Of a DNA stretch of 64,000 nucleotides, positions 17,818-29,083 are shown in pieces; within the stretch, counting starts at the first letter, position 1, and every line of letters begins with the position of its first letter. The DNA lies in assembly GCA_022841665.1 (NCBI GenBank), contig JALHRB010000015.1:1-64000 (forward strand), in the 5' to 3' direction. The notes under the pieces are model-generated. The model did no database searches and was not told where the DNA came from. It saw nothing but the letters and a program-made list of their open reading frames with translations. This stretch comes from Pseudolabrys sp. (GTDB lineage Bacteria > Pseudomonadota > Alphaproteobacteria > Rhizobiales > Xanthobacteraceae). The position numbers were made by a program, and so were the translations under genes.

Positions 17818-20184
17818 TCAATTACTTAAAGGACGCGCGGTAGCTCGTCTAACCAAGGCTCCCAGCCTGGCACGATCGAGTGACGTCAAGCCGATGCCGC
17901 CGGGACAGTCCTCCCTGTCGGCGGCCGTCAATCGACCCGCGATTTTTTCAAGCTCTGGTCCGGCTTCAGCAAGCCTGCGATTGACAATCAAACGGCGGGC
18001 CACGAAAGGAGCTCCGTTCGCGTTGCACGCCAGTGCGGCGATCAATTGCGCAAGCCTATATTGAGCGCTTGCGGCAGCCGCTTGCGCGGCAGACGGTGTC
18101 TCGGATGCGGGTTCGGACGTAGGGACTGGTTCAGTCGCAGCCACGGGCTGCGGTATTTGCTTCGCTACATCACCAACATGTGCGGCCGGCGGCGCGAGTT
18201 CGGCAAGTTTTTCCTTCAATTGGTCGCGCGCCGATTCTTCGGAAAGTTCCTTCAAGATGCCGTCGCGCCAGCTTTCAAATTCACCGGCTCTGTAAGGCGC
18301 GCCGTCCAGTTTCGCACCGACCGGCGAGGTCTTTGCGTCGCTTTCGGGCAATCTCGCGCGCCAGAGCCCCGCTTCCTTGAATATCGCCAGATCAATGGTC
18401 GCTTCGCTCAAGTCTGCGCCCTGCAATCGCGCATTGCGAAACAAGGCGCCCTCAAGGCTCGCCTCACCAAACGAGGCGCCGATCAATCGCGCGTTTGTCA
18501 GCGTTGCCATCTGCATCGTTGCGCTGTTGAACTCCGCCCCATAGCCGAACGTACTAGCAAGGTTCGCCGCAACAAGATGTGCGGATGAAAACTTCGCGTT
18601 GACCATTCTGGCAAGCCCGAACGATGCACCGCGGAGATATGCGCTCTTGAAAGTCACATTGTTCAAGCGCGCGCCTGTAAAGTTGGCGCCGTCAGCCTTT
18701 ACCTCGTCGAGCAGCGCACCAGACAAGTCGCCCCGCCTGAAAGAAGCCTCAACGAGCTGCGCCCCGCGCAGATCGGCATATTTTAGGTTGGCATTGTCGA
18801 GCCTCGCGCGGTTCAGTTGCGCACAGCCCAGGCTGTCCGGCGCTTCTTCATCCTCCTCATCGATGGCGTCGGGTTGATTCTTCGCCTTCTTAGGCGCGCC
18901 GCGATCGGCGCAGCCGAAACGGCTCCGGTCGAGCAACGCGCCCTGAAAATTGACGCCATCGAGGTTGGCCCCGGTGAAGTCGCTGCGCCGCAGATCGGTA
19001 CGGGACAAGATGGCCTGTGCTAGATTGCGCCCCCTGAACGAGTGTTCGATCTTGAATTCACCCGGCTTCAGATTCTTCTCGGCCACATCGAGAGCCTTGA
19101 CAGTATCGTCACCGGAAATCCGCTTGTCGGGCAGAACGATCGTATTGGAAAAGAACCCACGCGGCACGCCGATCACGTAATCGACACGCGGCTCCAGGAA
19201 CATTTCCGTTATCGAGAAGGATTCAACCGGCTTGCGGATGCGCATGCCCCGCACTATTTCCGGCTCAACGCGCCAAGATAGAATCCATTTTGTCACGGCG
19301 GATTCCGGCCCGCGCCATTGAGCGACCGTGGCCGGCAGTCGCGTCAGACCGTTCGAATATAGCGGCTCGCTCGGATAGACGACGATCAGCCAGGACACGA
19401 CCAAAAGCAAAACGCCGGGCACGGCGCGCGCGCCGAGGCCGACGCAGGAACGTGCAAGCCGCTCGCGCCGGGGGTCCCTGACGTACAGGTCAAACGACCA
19501 GAGGCCGTGGCCGCGACGATACGCGGGCCACAACACCCACAGCATCACGAGATCCAATGACAAAGCGGCGCGATGGAACGTGGTGAGCCATTCATGATGA
19601 TACGGCAGGAACTGCAACTGAATGAGAAGCAGAAGGCCAAGGGGCAGCCAGATGACCGTAAGCCACGCCGTCAAACGGATGAACCAACTGTTGCAGCCGT
19701 TGCGCTCGGGTTCCGGACCGGCGATCAATTGGACGAACACCGAATTGTCGAGGCGCATCCGCAGGCTGTTACTGCTTTCGGCCGGCAGCGGTGCGACCGC
19801 TCCCTCGAAAGCCGAGGCCGTGCGCGTCAGCAAGATCAACTGTGTCAAAAAGTAGAAATGGAAGATCAGAAAGAATGCCGGCGCAATCAAATAGAAGTTC
19901 GTCAGCGGCAGATCGATGTTGAACAGCGGCAGCTTGACCGCGCCGGAGAGAAACAACTTGATGTGCGTCGTTTCAAGAACGGTGACGGTAAGATAGGCGC
20001 CGAAGGAGATGAAGCTGATCCAAAGTGCTTGAATGCGTTGCGCTACGGAATTTACCGTCGCCAAAAAGGATTCAGCTGCCTTGATCTGCGTCTGAATATC
20101 GGGCGGCTCGGCCGTGGCAGCGGTCGCCGCTTCGGGCGCTGCAGCCGATTGAGGCGCGCTGGAGTCCGGCCGCTTTCTGCGCAT
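17818..20184 (-). CDS. Multi-TM protein with extended pentapeptide repeats (788 aa)
   Basis: N-terminal TM segments; repeats such as ADLRGAQLVEASFRRGDLSGALLDEVKADGANFTGARLNNVTFKSAYLRGASF. Confidence 0.88.
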   Translation of the reverse strand: MRRKRPDSSAPQSAAAPEAATAATAEPPDIQTQIKAAESFLATVNSVAQRIQALWISFISFGAYLTVTVLETTHIKLFLSGAVKLPLFNIDLPLTNFYLIAPAFFLIFHFYFLTQLILLTRTASAFEGAVAPLPAESSNSLRMRLDNSVFVQLIAGPEPERNGCNSWFIRLTAWLTVIWLPLGLLLLIQLQFLPYHHEWLTTFHRAALSLDLVMLWVLWPAYRRGHGLWSFDLYVRDPRRERLARSCVGLGARAVPGVLLLVVSWLIVVYPSEPLYSNGLTRLPATVAQWRGPESAVTKWILSWRVEPEIVRGMRIRKPVESFSITEMFLEPRVDYVIGVPRGFFSNTIVLPDKRISGDDTVKALDVAEKNLKPGEFKIEHSFRGRNLAQAILSRTDLRRSDFTGANLDGVNFQGALLDRSRFGCADRGAPKKAKNQPDAIDEEDEEAPDSLGCAQLNRARLDNANLKYADLRGAQLVEASFRRGDLSGALLDEVKADGANFTGARLNNVTFKSAYLRGASFGLARMVNAKFSSAHLVAANLASTFGYGAEFNSATMQMATLTNARLIGASFGEASLEGALFRNARLQGADLSEATIDLAIFKEAGLWRARLPESDAKTSPVGAKLDGAPYRAGEFESWRDGILKELSEESARDQLKEKLAELAPPAAHVGDVAKQIPQPVAATEPVPTSEPASETPSAAQAAAASAQYRLAQLIAALACNANGAPFVARRLIVNRRLAEAGPELEKIAGRLTAADREDCPGGIGLTSLDRARLGALVRRATARPLSN

Positions 20185-20267
20185 GGCTCACCCCCAGCGA
20201 GGAATAAGCCACAAACAACCTATACGCGCAATATGCGTCGGCGATACAGCCCCTCACAGCGCCCGGC

Positions 20268-20322
20268 CCGTCATCCTTCGAGGCTCGCCGTCAGCACGGC
20301 TCGCACCTCAGGATGACGGCCT
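20268..20322. repeat. REP-like palindrome
   Basis: CCGTCATCCTTCGAGGCTCGCCGTCAGCACGGCTCGCACCTCAGGATGACGG. Confidence 0.65.
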
Positions 20323-20381
20323 GGACAAAACTAGGTATTTCACCGTAACCGCGCCATGCTCCCCCCCGACACAGAAGTGTC

Positions 20382-21917
20382 ATGCCCGCGCGCTATGCGA
20401 TTGAGGTTTCCGAGACAAATCGCATGCGTAACGACGATGGCCAAGGTGACGCACGCGCCGTGCTCGCCGACGTCGTGGCCTTGCGCCACGCCATCGCCGC
20501 GCAGGGCCGGGCGAGCTTCCGCGCCTGGCGGCCGCGCATCGAGCGGCCCTGCTTCCGGCTCGGCGCCTTCAACCTCGCGCATTATCTCGCCTTTCGCCGC
20601 CAGGACCTGCGGACGCTGCAGCGCCGGCTGATGGCGCTCGGCCTGTCGTCGCTCGGCCGGGCGGAGGGCCGCGTGCTGGCCTCGCTCGACGCGCTCATCC
20701 TCGCGCTGTCGGCGCTGGCGGGTGCCGCGAGGCCGGCGGGCATCCACCGGCCGGTACAGCGGCAGTTCTTCCGCGGCGAGCGGCTGCTCGCGCGCAACTG
20801 CGCCGAGGTGTTCGGCGCGCGCCCGCCCGGGCACGCCGGGCGCATCCTGGTCACGCTCGGCACCGACGCGGCGCTCGACCCGCAGGTCATCGCCGCGCTG
20901 GCGGCCCACGGCGCCGACGCCTTCCGCATCAATTGCGCGCATGACGGCGCCGACGCCTGGGGCCGCATGATCGCGCATGTGCGCACGGCGGAAAAGGAGA
21001 CCGGCCGGCGCATCCCGGTGCTGATGGACATCGGCGGGCCCAAGGTGCGCACCGACCGCGTGAGCACGCCGCCGGGGCAGGACCGGCTCCATATCGGCGA
21101 CGAGCTTCTTTTGGCCAACGGCGACGCCGGGGGCGACGGCCTGCCCGCCTTCCGCACCGCCTGCACGCTGCCGCAGGTGTTCGCGCGCGTGAAGGTCGGC
21201 GATTCCGTTTCGCTCGACGACGGCAAATTGCGCGGCCGCATCGTGCGGCAGGTGCCGGGCGGCCTGGTCGCGCGCATGGAGGAAGGGCGCGACAAGGGCG
21301 TGCGGCTGAAGGCCGAGAAGGGCCTGAATTTCCCGGGCGTCGATCTCGGCATCGATCCGCTCACCGCGCGCGATCGCGCCGACCTCGACTTCATCGCGAA
21401 GAATGCCGACATGGTCGGCTACTCCTTCGTGGAAACGGCGGCGCATGTCGCCGCGCTGCAGGAAGAGCTGGCGGCGCGGCGCGCCGACTGGCGCAAGCTC
21501 GTGCTGGTGGCGAAGATCGAGACGCCGCGCGCGGTGCGCAACCTGCCGGCCATCATGGTGCAGGCCGCCGGCCGCCAGCCGCTGGCGATCATGATCGCGC
21601 GCGGCGACCTCGCCATCGAGCTCGGCTTCGAGCGGCTGGCCGAAATGCAGGAAGAGATCCTGTGGCTGTGCGAGGCCGCGCACGTGCCGGCGATCTGGGC
21701 GACGCAGGTGCTGGAAGGGCTGGTGACCAAAGGCCTGCCCTCGCGCGGCGAGATGACCGACGCCGCCATGGCCGCACGCGCCGACTGCATCATGCTCAAC
21801 AAGGGCCCGAACGCCGCCGCCGCGGTGTCGGCGCTCACCCGCCTGCTGGCGCGCATGGGCGAGCACCAGCAGAAGAAGACGCCGACCTTAAGGGCGTTAA
21901 GGTCGTGGGCGGACTGA
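20382..21917 (+). CDS. Pyruvate kinase-like protein, atypical (N-terminal extension, ends after barrel)
   Basis: ILVTLGTDAALDPQVIAALAAHGADAFRINCAHD...VLMDIGGPKVRTD...LTARDRADLDFIAKNADMVGYSFVETAAHV...VAKIETPRAVRNLPAIM...IMIARGDLAIELGFERLAEMQEEIL. Confidence 0.87.
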   Translation: MPARYAIEVSETNRMRNDDGQGDARAVLADVVALRHAIAAQGRASFRAWRPRIERPCFRLGAFNLAHYLAFRRQDLRTLQRRLMALGLSSLGRAEGRVLASLDALILALSALAGAARPAGIHRPVQRQFFRGERLLARNCAEVFGARPPGHAGRILVTLGTDAALDPQVIAALAAHGADAFRINCAHDGADAWGRMIAHVRTAEKETGRRIPVLMDIGGPKVRTDRVSTPPGQDRLHIGDELLLANGDAGGDGLPAFRTACTLPQVFARVKVGDSVSLDDGKLRGRIVRQVPGGLVARMEEGRDKGVRLKAEKGLNFPGVDLGIDPLTARDRADLDFIAKNADMVGYSFVETAAHVAALQEELAARRADWRKLVLVAKIETPRAVRNLPAIMVQAAGRQPLAIMIARGDLAIELGFERLAEMQEEILWLCEAAHVPAIWATQVLEGLVTKGLPSRGEMTDAAMAARADCIMLNKGPNAAAAVSALTRLLARMGEHQQKKTPTLRALRSWAD

Positions 21918-21975
21918 GCGGCGCGGCGTCATGCCCGGCACAAGGCCGGACATGACGGAAAAAGCCGCAGCCACT

Positions 21976-22944
21976 CTAACCCGACGCCTTGATGTTGTTC
22001 TCGCGCACGACCTGGCCCCAGAACTTCACCTCCTTGTCGAAGAAGGCGCCCATCTCCTTGGGACCGCCGAGCACGAGCGTCATCTGTTGCGAGTCGCGCA
22101 GTTTCGCGGCGGCTGCGGGATCGGCCAGGCTCTGCCGGATCGCCTTCTCCACGGACGCGATCACGTCGGGCGGCGTGCCCTTCGGCGCGAACACGCCCCA
22201 CCAGGCCAGCGTCTCGAAATCCGGGAAGCCCTGCTCGATCGCGGTCGGCGTGTCCTTGAGGGACGGCAGCCGCGCACGGCCGGTCTGCATGATGGCGCGG
22301 ATGCGGCCACCGCCGAGCTGCGGCGTGATAAGCGCGGCCGAGCCCGCAATCAGATCGACGTGCCCGCCGAGCACATCGTTCATGGCGGGACCGCCGCCGC
22401 GGTAGGGAACGTGCGTGATCTCGACGCCGGCCTTCTTGGCCAGCACCGTCATCGCCAGATGGCCGAGCGTGCCGATGCCGACCGAGGCGTAGCGCACCGA
22501 GCCGGGCTTCTCCTTGCACGCCTTCACCACGTCGGCGAAATTCTTGTAGGGCTTCTCGGCATTGGCGGCGATCACATAGGGCGCGGTGCCGACCAGGAAA
22601 ACCGGCATCAGGTCATTCGCCACATCGAGCGGCGGCTTATCGAGGATCGCCGGGATGACCGCGTGCGAGTCGAAGGTCACCAGGAACTGCGACCCGTCCG
22701 GCGGGCTCTTGGCGACCTGCGCCGCGCCGATCGAGCCGGCGGCGCCCGACTTGTTCTCGACCACGACGTTGCGGCCGAGCGCGGTCTGCAGCCCCGGCTG
22801 CAGCATGCGCGCCAGCGCGTCGGTGGAGCCGCCCGGCGGAAACGGCACGACCAGCGTCGTCGACGACGGGCTGGCCAGCAAAGGCGGCGCAAAGGCCAGC
22901 GCGGCCGATCCGGCCAGCAGCGTGCGGCGTGTGAGCTTCTCCAT
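21976..22944 (-). CDS. Bug/TctC-family substrate-binding protein
   Basis: MEKLTRRTLLAGSAALAFAPPLLA signal; LVVPFPPGGSTDALARMLQPGLQTALGRNVVVENKSGAAGSIGAAQVAKSPPDGSQFLV. Confidence 0.95.
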   Translation of the reverse strand: MEKLTRRTLLAGSAALAFAPPLLASPSSTTLVVPFPPGGSTDALARMLQPGLQTALGRNVVVENKSGAAGSIGAAQVAKSPPDGSQFLVTFDSHAVIPAILDKPPLDVANDLMPVFLVGTAPYVIAANAEKPYKNFADVVKACKEKPGSVRYASVGIGTLGHLAMTVLAKKAGVEITHVPYRGGGPAMNDVLGGHVDLIAGSAALITPQLGGGRIRAIMQTGRARLPSLKDTPTAIEQGFPDFETLAWWGVFAPKGTPPDVIASVEKAIRQSLADPAAAAKLRDSQQMTLVLGGPKEMGAFFDKEVKFWGQVVRENNIKASG

Positions 22945-23298
22945 GATCCCTCCAATTCCGGTTCTGTTTTTTCGTTGCGACGCGCCCGGCGGAATGAGCA
23001 TCGTCGCCCGGAAGGCTAGCAGCTGGCCGCCCCGGGGAGAATACCGAATCGTGAGGATGGGTCCGGCGATATGAAAAGGGGGCAGCCCGGCCGGTCCGCC
23101 CCTGTCGCAGTGCAAAAGAACGGCCTCCGAACAGCATCGAGCCGACGGGCAATCGTCCTAATGAAGGAGAGCCTAAAGCGATACGACTTGCATGATCCGC
23201 TCTGCTTCCACCGGCACATTGTTGACGGATGCAGAACGCGACGGAGTTGGTGTAGTGTCGCCAAAGACAATTGTTGAAACCGCGGAAACTACCGTCAA

Positions 23299-25368
23299 AT
23301 GGCACCAGTAGGCGACAATACTTTTAGCCAGGCGATGGCGGCATTTCAATCGGGAGCGTTGAACGACGCCGAACGGCTTTTCAAAAAGGCGCTGCGGCAA
23401 CAACCAAGGCATTTTGACGCCCTGAACCTGCTCACCATCGTCCTGATGCTGCTCGAACGACACGCTGAAGCGGAGCGCTATATTCTATCGGCGCTGAAAG
23501 TGAATGCGAATGCCGACGTATCGTTGAGTAATTATGGCTTCATTCTGAAGACGTTGAAAAGACCCGACGAGGCCCTGGAACGATTTAGCCAGGCGCTGGC
23601 GATCAATCCTGACAACTCGCTGACATGGCACAACCGCGGTGCTGTTTTATGCGATCTCAATCGCTACGAGGAGGCCATTGCCGACTTCGATAAAGCCACA
23701 TTGCTGGATCCGAGCATGTTCGACGCATTCTGTCTCAAAGGCAACTCTTTGGGTCAGCTCAAACGTTACGACGAGGCGCTCGTCGCTTACGACAAAGCGC
23801 TTACCCTCAATCCCGATCATGCAGACGCCTGGCTCGGTCGCGGTACCATTTTCAGAGAACTCAAGCGAAGTGACGAGGCCTTTAGCGCTTACGACAAGGC
23901 GGTGTCACTGAACCCTGATTTTGCCGAGGCCTGGCTTGGTCGCGGCCATGTCTTCCTCGATCTCAAGCGGCATGACGAGGCCTTCGGCGCTTACGACAAG
24001 GCACTCGCCCTGAAACCCGATCTTGCCGGGGCATGGCTTGGCCACGGCAACGTCTCCTTCGATCTCAAGCGGCACAATGAAGCGATCGGCGCTTACGACA
24101 AGGCGCTTGCCCTCAAGCCTGATTTTGCCGAGGCCTGGCTAGGCCGCGGCAATGTTTTCTCCGATCTCAGGCGTTATGACGAAGCGTTTGGCGCTTACGA
24201 CAAGGCGATTGCCCTCAAACCTGATCTTGCCGAGGTGTGGCTCGGTCGCGGCAATGCCTTCTTCGGTCTCAAGCGCTTTGCCGAATCTCTTGACGCCTAC
24301 GACAAGGCGCTGGCACTGAACCCCGATCTTGATGGGGCATGGCTTGGGCGCGGCAATGTGTTTTTCCAACTAAACCGCGACGAAGAAGCCCTCTCCGCTT
24401 ATGACAAGGCGCTCGATCTGAAAAAAGATTTTGTTGATGCATATTTCAACAAGTCCCTCGTCCAATTATCGCTTGGCGAATACGACGAGGGTTGGGCGCT
24501 GTACGAGTGGCGATGGAAAAGCAGGTCCTTTACATCGCCTGTCAGAAATTTCAGCCAGCCGCTTTGGCTTGGCAATGACAGCATCGCCGGCAAGACAATC
24601 TTGGTGCATTCGGAGCAGGGATATGGCGACACAATTCAGTTTTGCAGATATCTCCCCAAATTAAAGGCGCTTGGTTGTGAAATCATATTTGAGACTCAGG
24701 CGCCGCTTGTTTCGCTCATCAAGACGCAGAATTTGAATTGTCAAATTATAAGCAAGGGAGAGCCGCTGCCTGACTTCGACGTTCATTGTCCTCTGCTTAG
24801 TCTGCCATTTGCTTTCAAGACGACATTGGAGACGATCCCCGCATCAACTCCATACTTGTTTCCGTCAACTGAAAAGCAAGAACTCTGGCGGGCCAAGCTC
24901 GGCATAAGCAAAAAACCCAGGATTGGCTTGTCCTGGTCAGGAAATCTGCTGCCGGACTTTAGGCGGAGCATCCCGTTGGAATTGCTCCTGCCAATGATAG
25001 GCGCAACCGCAGAATGGCATTCTCTGCAAAAAGAAGTTCGAGAGAACGATCGCCGCAGGTTGGATTCCGGTGTGGCGATCGTGGATCATGCTCATTCCTT
25101 GAACGATTTCTCCGACACCGCCGCCCTGCTCGCAGAGCTTGATCTTGTTATTTCGATCGATACAGCGGTGGCCCATCTGGCGGGAGCTTTGGGCAGGCCC
25201 GTCTGGATACTGCTCCCATTTCACCCGGACTTCAGGTGGTTGCGTAATAGAGAAGACAGCCCGTGGTACCCAACGGCAAGGCTATTCCGACAAGCACAGG
25301 ATGGAGAATGGAAGGACGCTATTGATCGCTTGTCTGACGAACTGAAAGTATTTCTTGCGGGCACCTAA
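23299..25368 (+). CDS. TPR-repeat protein with C-terminal glycosyltransferase-like domain
   Basis: Tandem 34-aa TPRs (AYDKALALKPDxAxAWLGRGNVFxDLKRxDEAFG); C-terminus ILVHSEQGYGDTIQFCRYLPKLKALGCEIIFETQAPLVSLI...DTAVAHLAGALGRPVWILLPFHPDFRWL. Confidence 0.9.
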   Translation: MAPVGDNTFSQAMAAFQSGALNDAERLFKKALRQQPRHFDALNLLTIVLMLLERHAEAERYILSALKVNANADVSLSNYGFILKTLKRPDEALERFSQALAINPDNSLTWHNRGAVLCDLNRYEEAIADFDKATLLDPSMFDAFCLKGNSLGQLKRYDEALVAYDKALTLNPDHADAWLGRGTIFRELKRSDEAFSAYDKAVSLNPDFAEAWLGRGHVFLDLKRHDEAFGAYDKALALKPDLAGAWLGHGNVSFDLKRHNEAIGAYDKALALKPDFAEAWLGRGNVFSDLRRYDEAFGAYDKAIALKPDLAEVWLGRGNAFFGLKRFAESLDAYDKALALNPDLDGAWLGRGNVFFQLNRDEEALSAYDKALDLKKDFVDAYFNKSLVQLSLGEYDEGWALYEWRWKSRSFTSPVRNFSQPLWLGNDSIAGKTILVHSEQGYGDTIQFCRYLPKLKALGCEIIFETQAPLVSLIKTQNLNCQIISKGEPLPDFDVHCPLLSLPFAFKTTLETIPASTPYLFPSTEKQELWRAKLGISKKPRIGLSWSGNLLPDFRRSIPLELLLPMIGATAEWHSLQKEVRENDRRRLDSGVAIVDHAHSLNDFSDTAALLAELDLVISIDTAVAHLAGALGRPVWILLPFHPDFRWLRNREDSPWYPTARLFRQAQDGEWKDAIDRLSDELKVFLAGT

Positions 25369-25442
25369 CATTATGCAGCCTGCAATCGAGCGGTGCGCCC
25401 GCCCTAACCAATTTGCCTGGCGTTCGAAGTCGCCATGAATTT

Positions 25443-27098
<1,656 letters not shown>

Positions 27099-27644
27099 TG
27101 AAACCCCTGAAAACCGAATCCGCCCGTGCGCCGCCGCGCGCTGTCAGGACGCCATGTCGGAAATGCCGGGCTGATGTAGCGAGCGGAACCCCAAAGGGCA
27201 AGCGCGCGGCCCGCTCCGCGGTCCCGGTAAGGCTCTGGAAAGGCTGATTTCAAAACAGGGCTGCCGCCAACCGCCCCTTAACGGGTGCGGGCGCATGCTC
27301 CCCGCATGAACCTGGGCGCCTTTGCCGGCGACCCATGGACAGCGGACGAGTGGCGCCCGCTTTTACAGGGTGTACGGCCATGGGTCGGGCCATCGCGGCA
27401 ATATCGGTTTCGGCGGGCGCCTGGATGCCCCGCCCCCTCGCCGGCCTCGGCCCGTTCCTCGCTGCCTTCTGGCAGACTATCGCCAACCCCTACCGCCCCG
27501 AGCTGCATTACATGCGCGGCCCCGGCCCCGCCTGGCACGCCAAGCATGGGCGGAAGGCCAGCTAGACCCCCTTCCCTTTCAATGTCGCCGCCCTAATGTG
27601 GCGCCGCCCGGCATACGGGCTGGAGCAAACAAGGACGTAGGCGC

Positions 27645-28598
27645 ATGTTGAAGGCAGCCATTCTCGACGACTACCAGAACGTGGCGATGAAGTTCGCCGA
27701 CTGGTCGCCGATCGCCAAGGACGTCGAGATCAAGGTCTTCGACAAGCCTTTCGCGAACGAGGCCGAGGCGATCAAGGCGCTACAAGGCTTCGCCATTGTC
27801 GCCGGCATGCGCGAGCGCACGCCCTTCCCGCGCAAGGTCATCGAGGCGCTGCCCGACCTGAAGCTGCTGATCACCACCGGGGCCAAGAACAATTCCTTCG
27901 ACATCAAGGCGGCGGCCGAACGCGGCGTCACGGTCTGCGGTACCGGCAGCGTCGGCAATCCGACCACCGGCATCGTGTTCGGCCTGATGCTGGAACTGAC
28001 GCGCAAGATCGGCTTCGAAAACGCGCGCATGAAGGCGGGCGAGCCCTGGCAGGTGACCATCGGGCAGGACCTCGAAGGCCTCACCCTCGGCATCGTGGGC
28101 TTGGGCAAGCTCGGCGCGCGCGTCGCCGCGGTCGGCAAGGCCTTCGGCATGAAAGTCATCGCCTGGAGCCAGAACCTCACGCCAGAGAAGGCGAAGGAAG
28201 CCGGCGCGGACGCCGTGTCGAAGGAAGACCTGTTCAGGAGCGCGGATTTCGTCACCATCCACTACCAGCTCGGCGAGCGCTCGCGCGGGCTGATCACGGC
28301 GGAAGACATCGGCCGCATGAAGAACAGTGCCTATCTCATCAACACGGCGCGCGCGCCGATCGTCGATCAGGCGGCGCTCTTGAAGGCGCTGCAGGAGAAG
28401 AAAATCGCCGGCGCCGGGCTCGACGTGTTCGAGGTCGAGCCGCTGCCGGCCGACCACCCCTACCGCAAGCTTGACAACGTCGTGCTCACGCCGCATCTCG
28501 GCTATGTCAGCGAGCAGAACTACCGCAAGTATTTCCCCGACATCGTCGAGGACATCCGCGCCTTCATCGACGGCAAGCCGGTGCGGGTGATAGGCTAG
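27645..28598 (+). CDS. D-2-hydroxyacid dehydrogenase family protein
   Basis: LEGLTLGIVGLGKLGARVAAVGKAFGMKVIAWSQNLT...AYLINTARAPIVDQAALLKALQEKKIAGAGLDVFEVEPLPADHPYRKLDNVVLTPHLGYVSE. Confidence 0.95.
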   Translation: MLKAAILDDYQNVAMKFADWSPIAKDVEIKVFDKPFANEAEAIKALQGFAIVAGMRERTPFPRKVIEALPDLKLLITTGAKNNSFDIKAAAERGVTVCGTGSVGNPTTGIVFGLMLELTRKIGFENARMKAGEPWQVTIGQDLEGLTLGIVGLGKLGARVAAVGKAFGMKVIAWSQNLTPEKAKEAGADAVSKEDLFRSADFVTIHYQLGERSRGLITAEDIGRMKNSAYLINTARAPIVDQAALLKALQEKKIAGAGLDVFEVEPLPADHPYRKLDNVVLTPHLGYVSEQNYRKYFPDIVEDIRAFIDGKPVRVIG

Positions 28599-28720
28599 GC
28601 GGGTTCCACCGCCTTTTTCCGGCCTTCAGGATCGAAACTTACCGTGAGGTTCCCCGGCGAACCATTGGGCCGACCATGCGTTGTCCTTCACCGGGAAAAA
28701 CCGGAAACAGGAGGACATTC

Positions 28721-29020
28721 ATGAACACCAAGCTTCTCGCCCTGACCGCCGCCGGCGCTTTCTTTGCCGCCACCACCGCCGGCATGGCGCAGTCCGTGAA
28801 CGGCTCGATGAACAGCAACTCGGGCGCGTCCGCCACGGCACCGGGCGTCCAGATGCAGCAGAAGGGCTCGGTGAAGGGCACGACCGGCGCGTCGGGCTAC
28901 GCCCCCGGCCAGACCAAGAGCACGACCGGCGCGGACGTCAAGTCCAACACCGGCGTGAAGGCCGGCGGCGCCAATGTGAATACCGGCGTCGACGCCGGTG
29001 CGAACGTCAAGACGAAGTAA
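28721..29020 (+). CDS. Small exported low-complexity protein (Thr/Gly/Ser-rich)
   Basis: MNTKLLALTAAGAFFAATTAGMAQS signal; GAGG RBS upstream; terminator follows. Confidence 0.75.
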   Translation: MNTKLLALTAAGAFFAATTAGMAQSVNGSMNSNSGASATAPGVQMQQKGSVKGTTGASGYAPGQTKSTTGADVKSNTGVKAGGANVNTGVDAGANVKTK

Positions 29021-29041
29021 CCGCGCATCCGCGCGTGACAA

Positions 29042-29075
29042 AGAGGCCGCCCGGACGGGCGGCCTCGCTTTCTTT
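29042..29075. terminator. Terminator between convergent genes
   Basis: GAGGCCGCCC-GGAC-GGGCGGCCTC followed by GCTTTCTTTT. Confidence 0.75.
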
Positions 29076-29083
29076 TGCGGAGC

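Noticed and set aside
20340-21866. 508-aa minus-strand ORF antisense to the pyruvate kinase-like gene
   Set aside because: Spurious antisense frame; the plus frame has clear family motifs.
23650-24430. Regular repeats considered as a CRISPR array
   Set aside because: The period of 102 bp is coding TPR units with continuous open frame; no ~28-36 nt repeats with unique spacers, and no cas genes anywhere in the window.
27335-27565. 76-aa plus ORF (possible start MGRAIAAIS at 27380)
   Set aside because: Possible small protein, but no family, RBS or composition evidence strong enough to list as a CDS.
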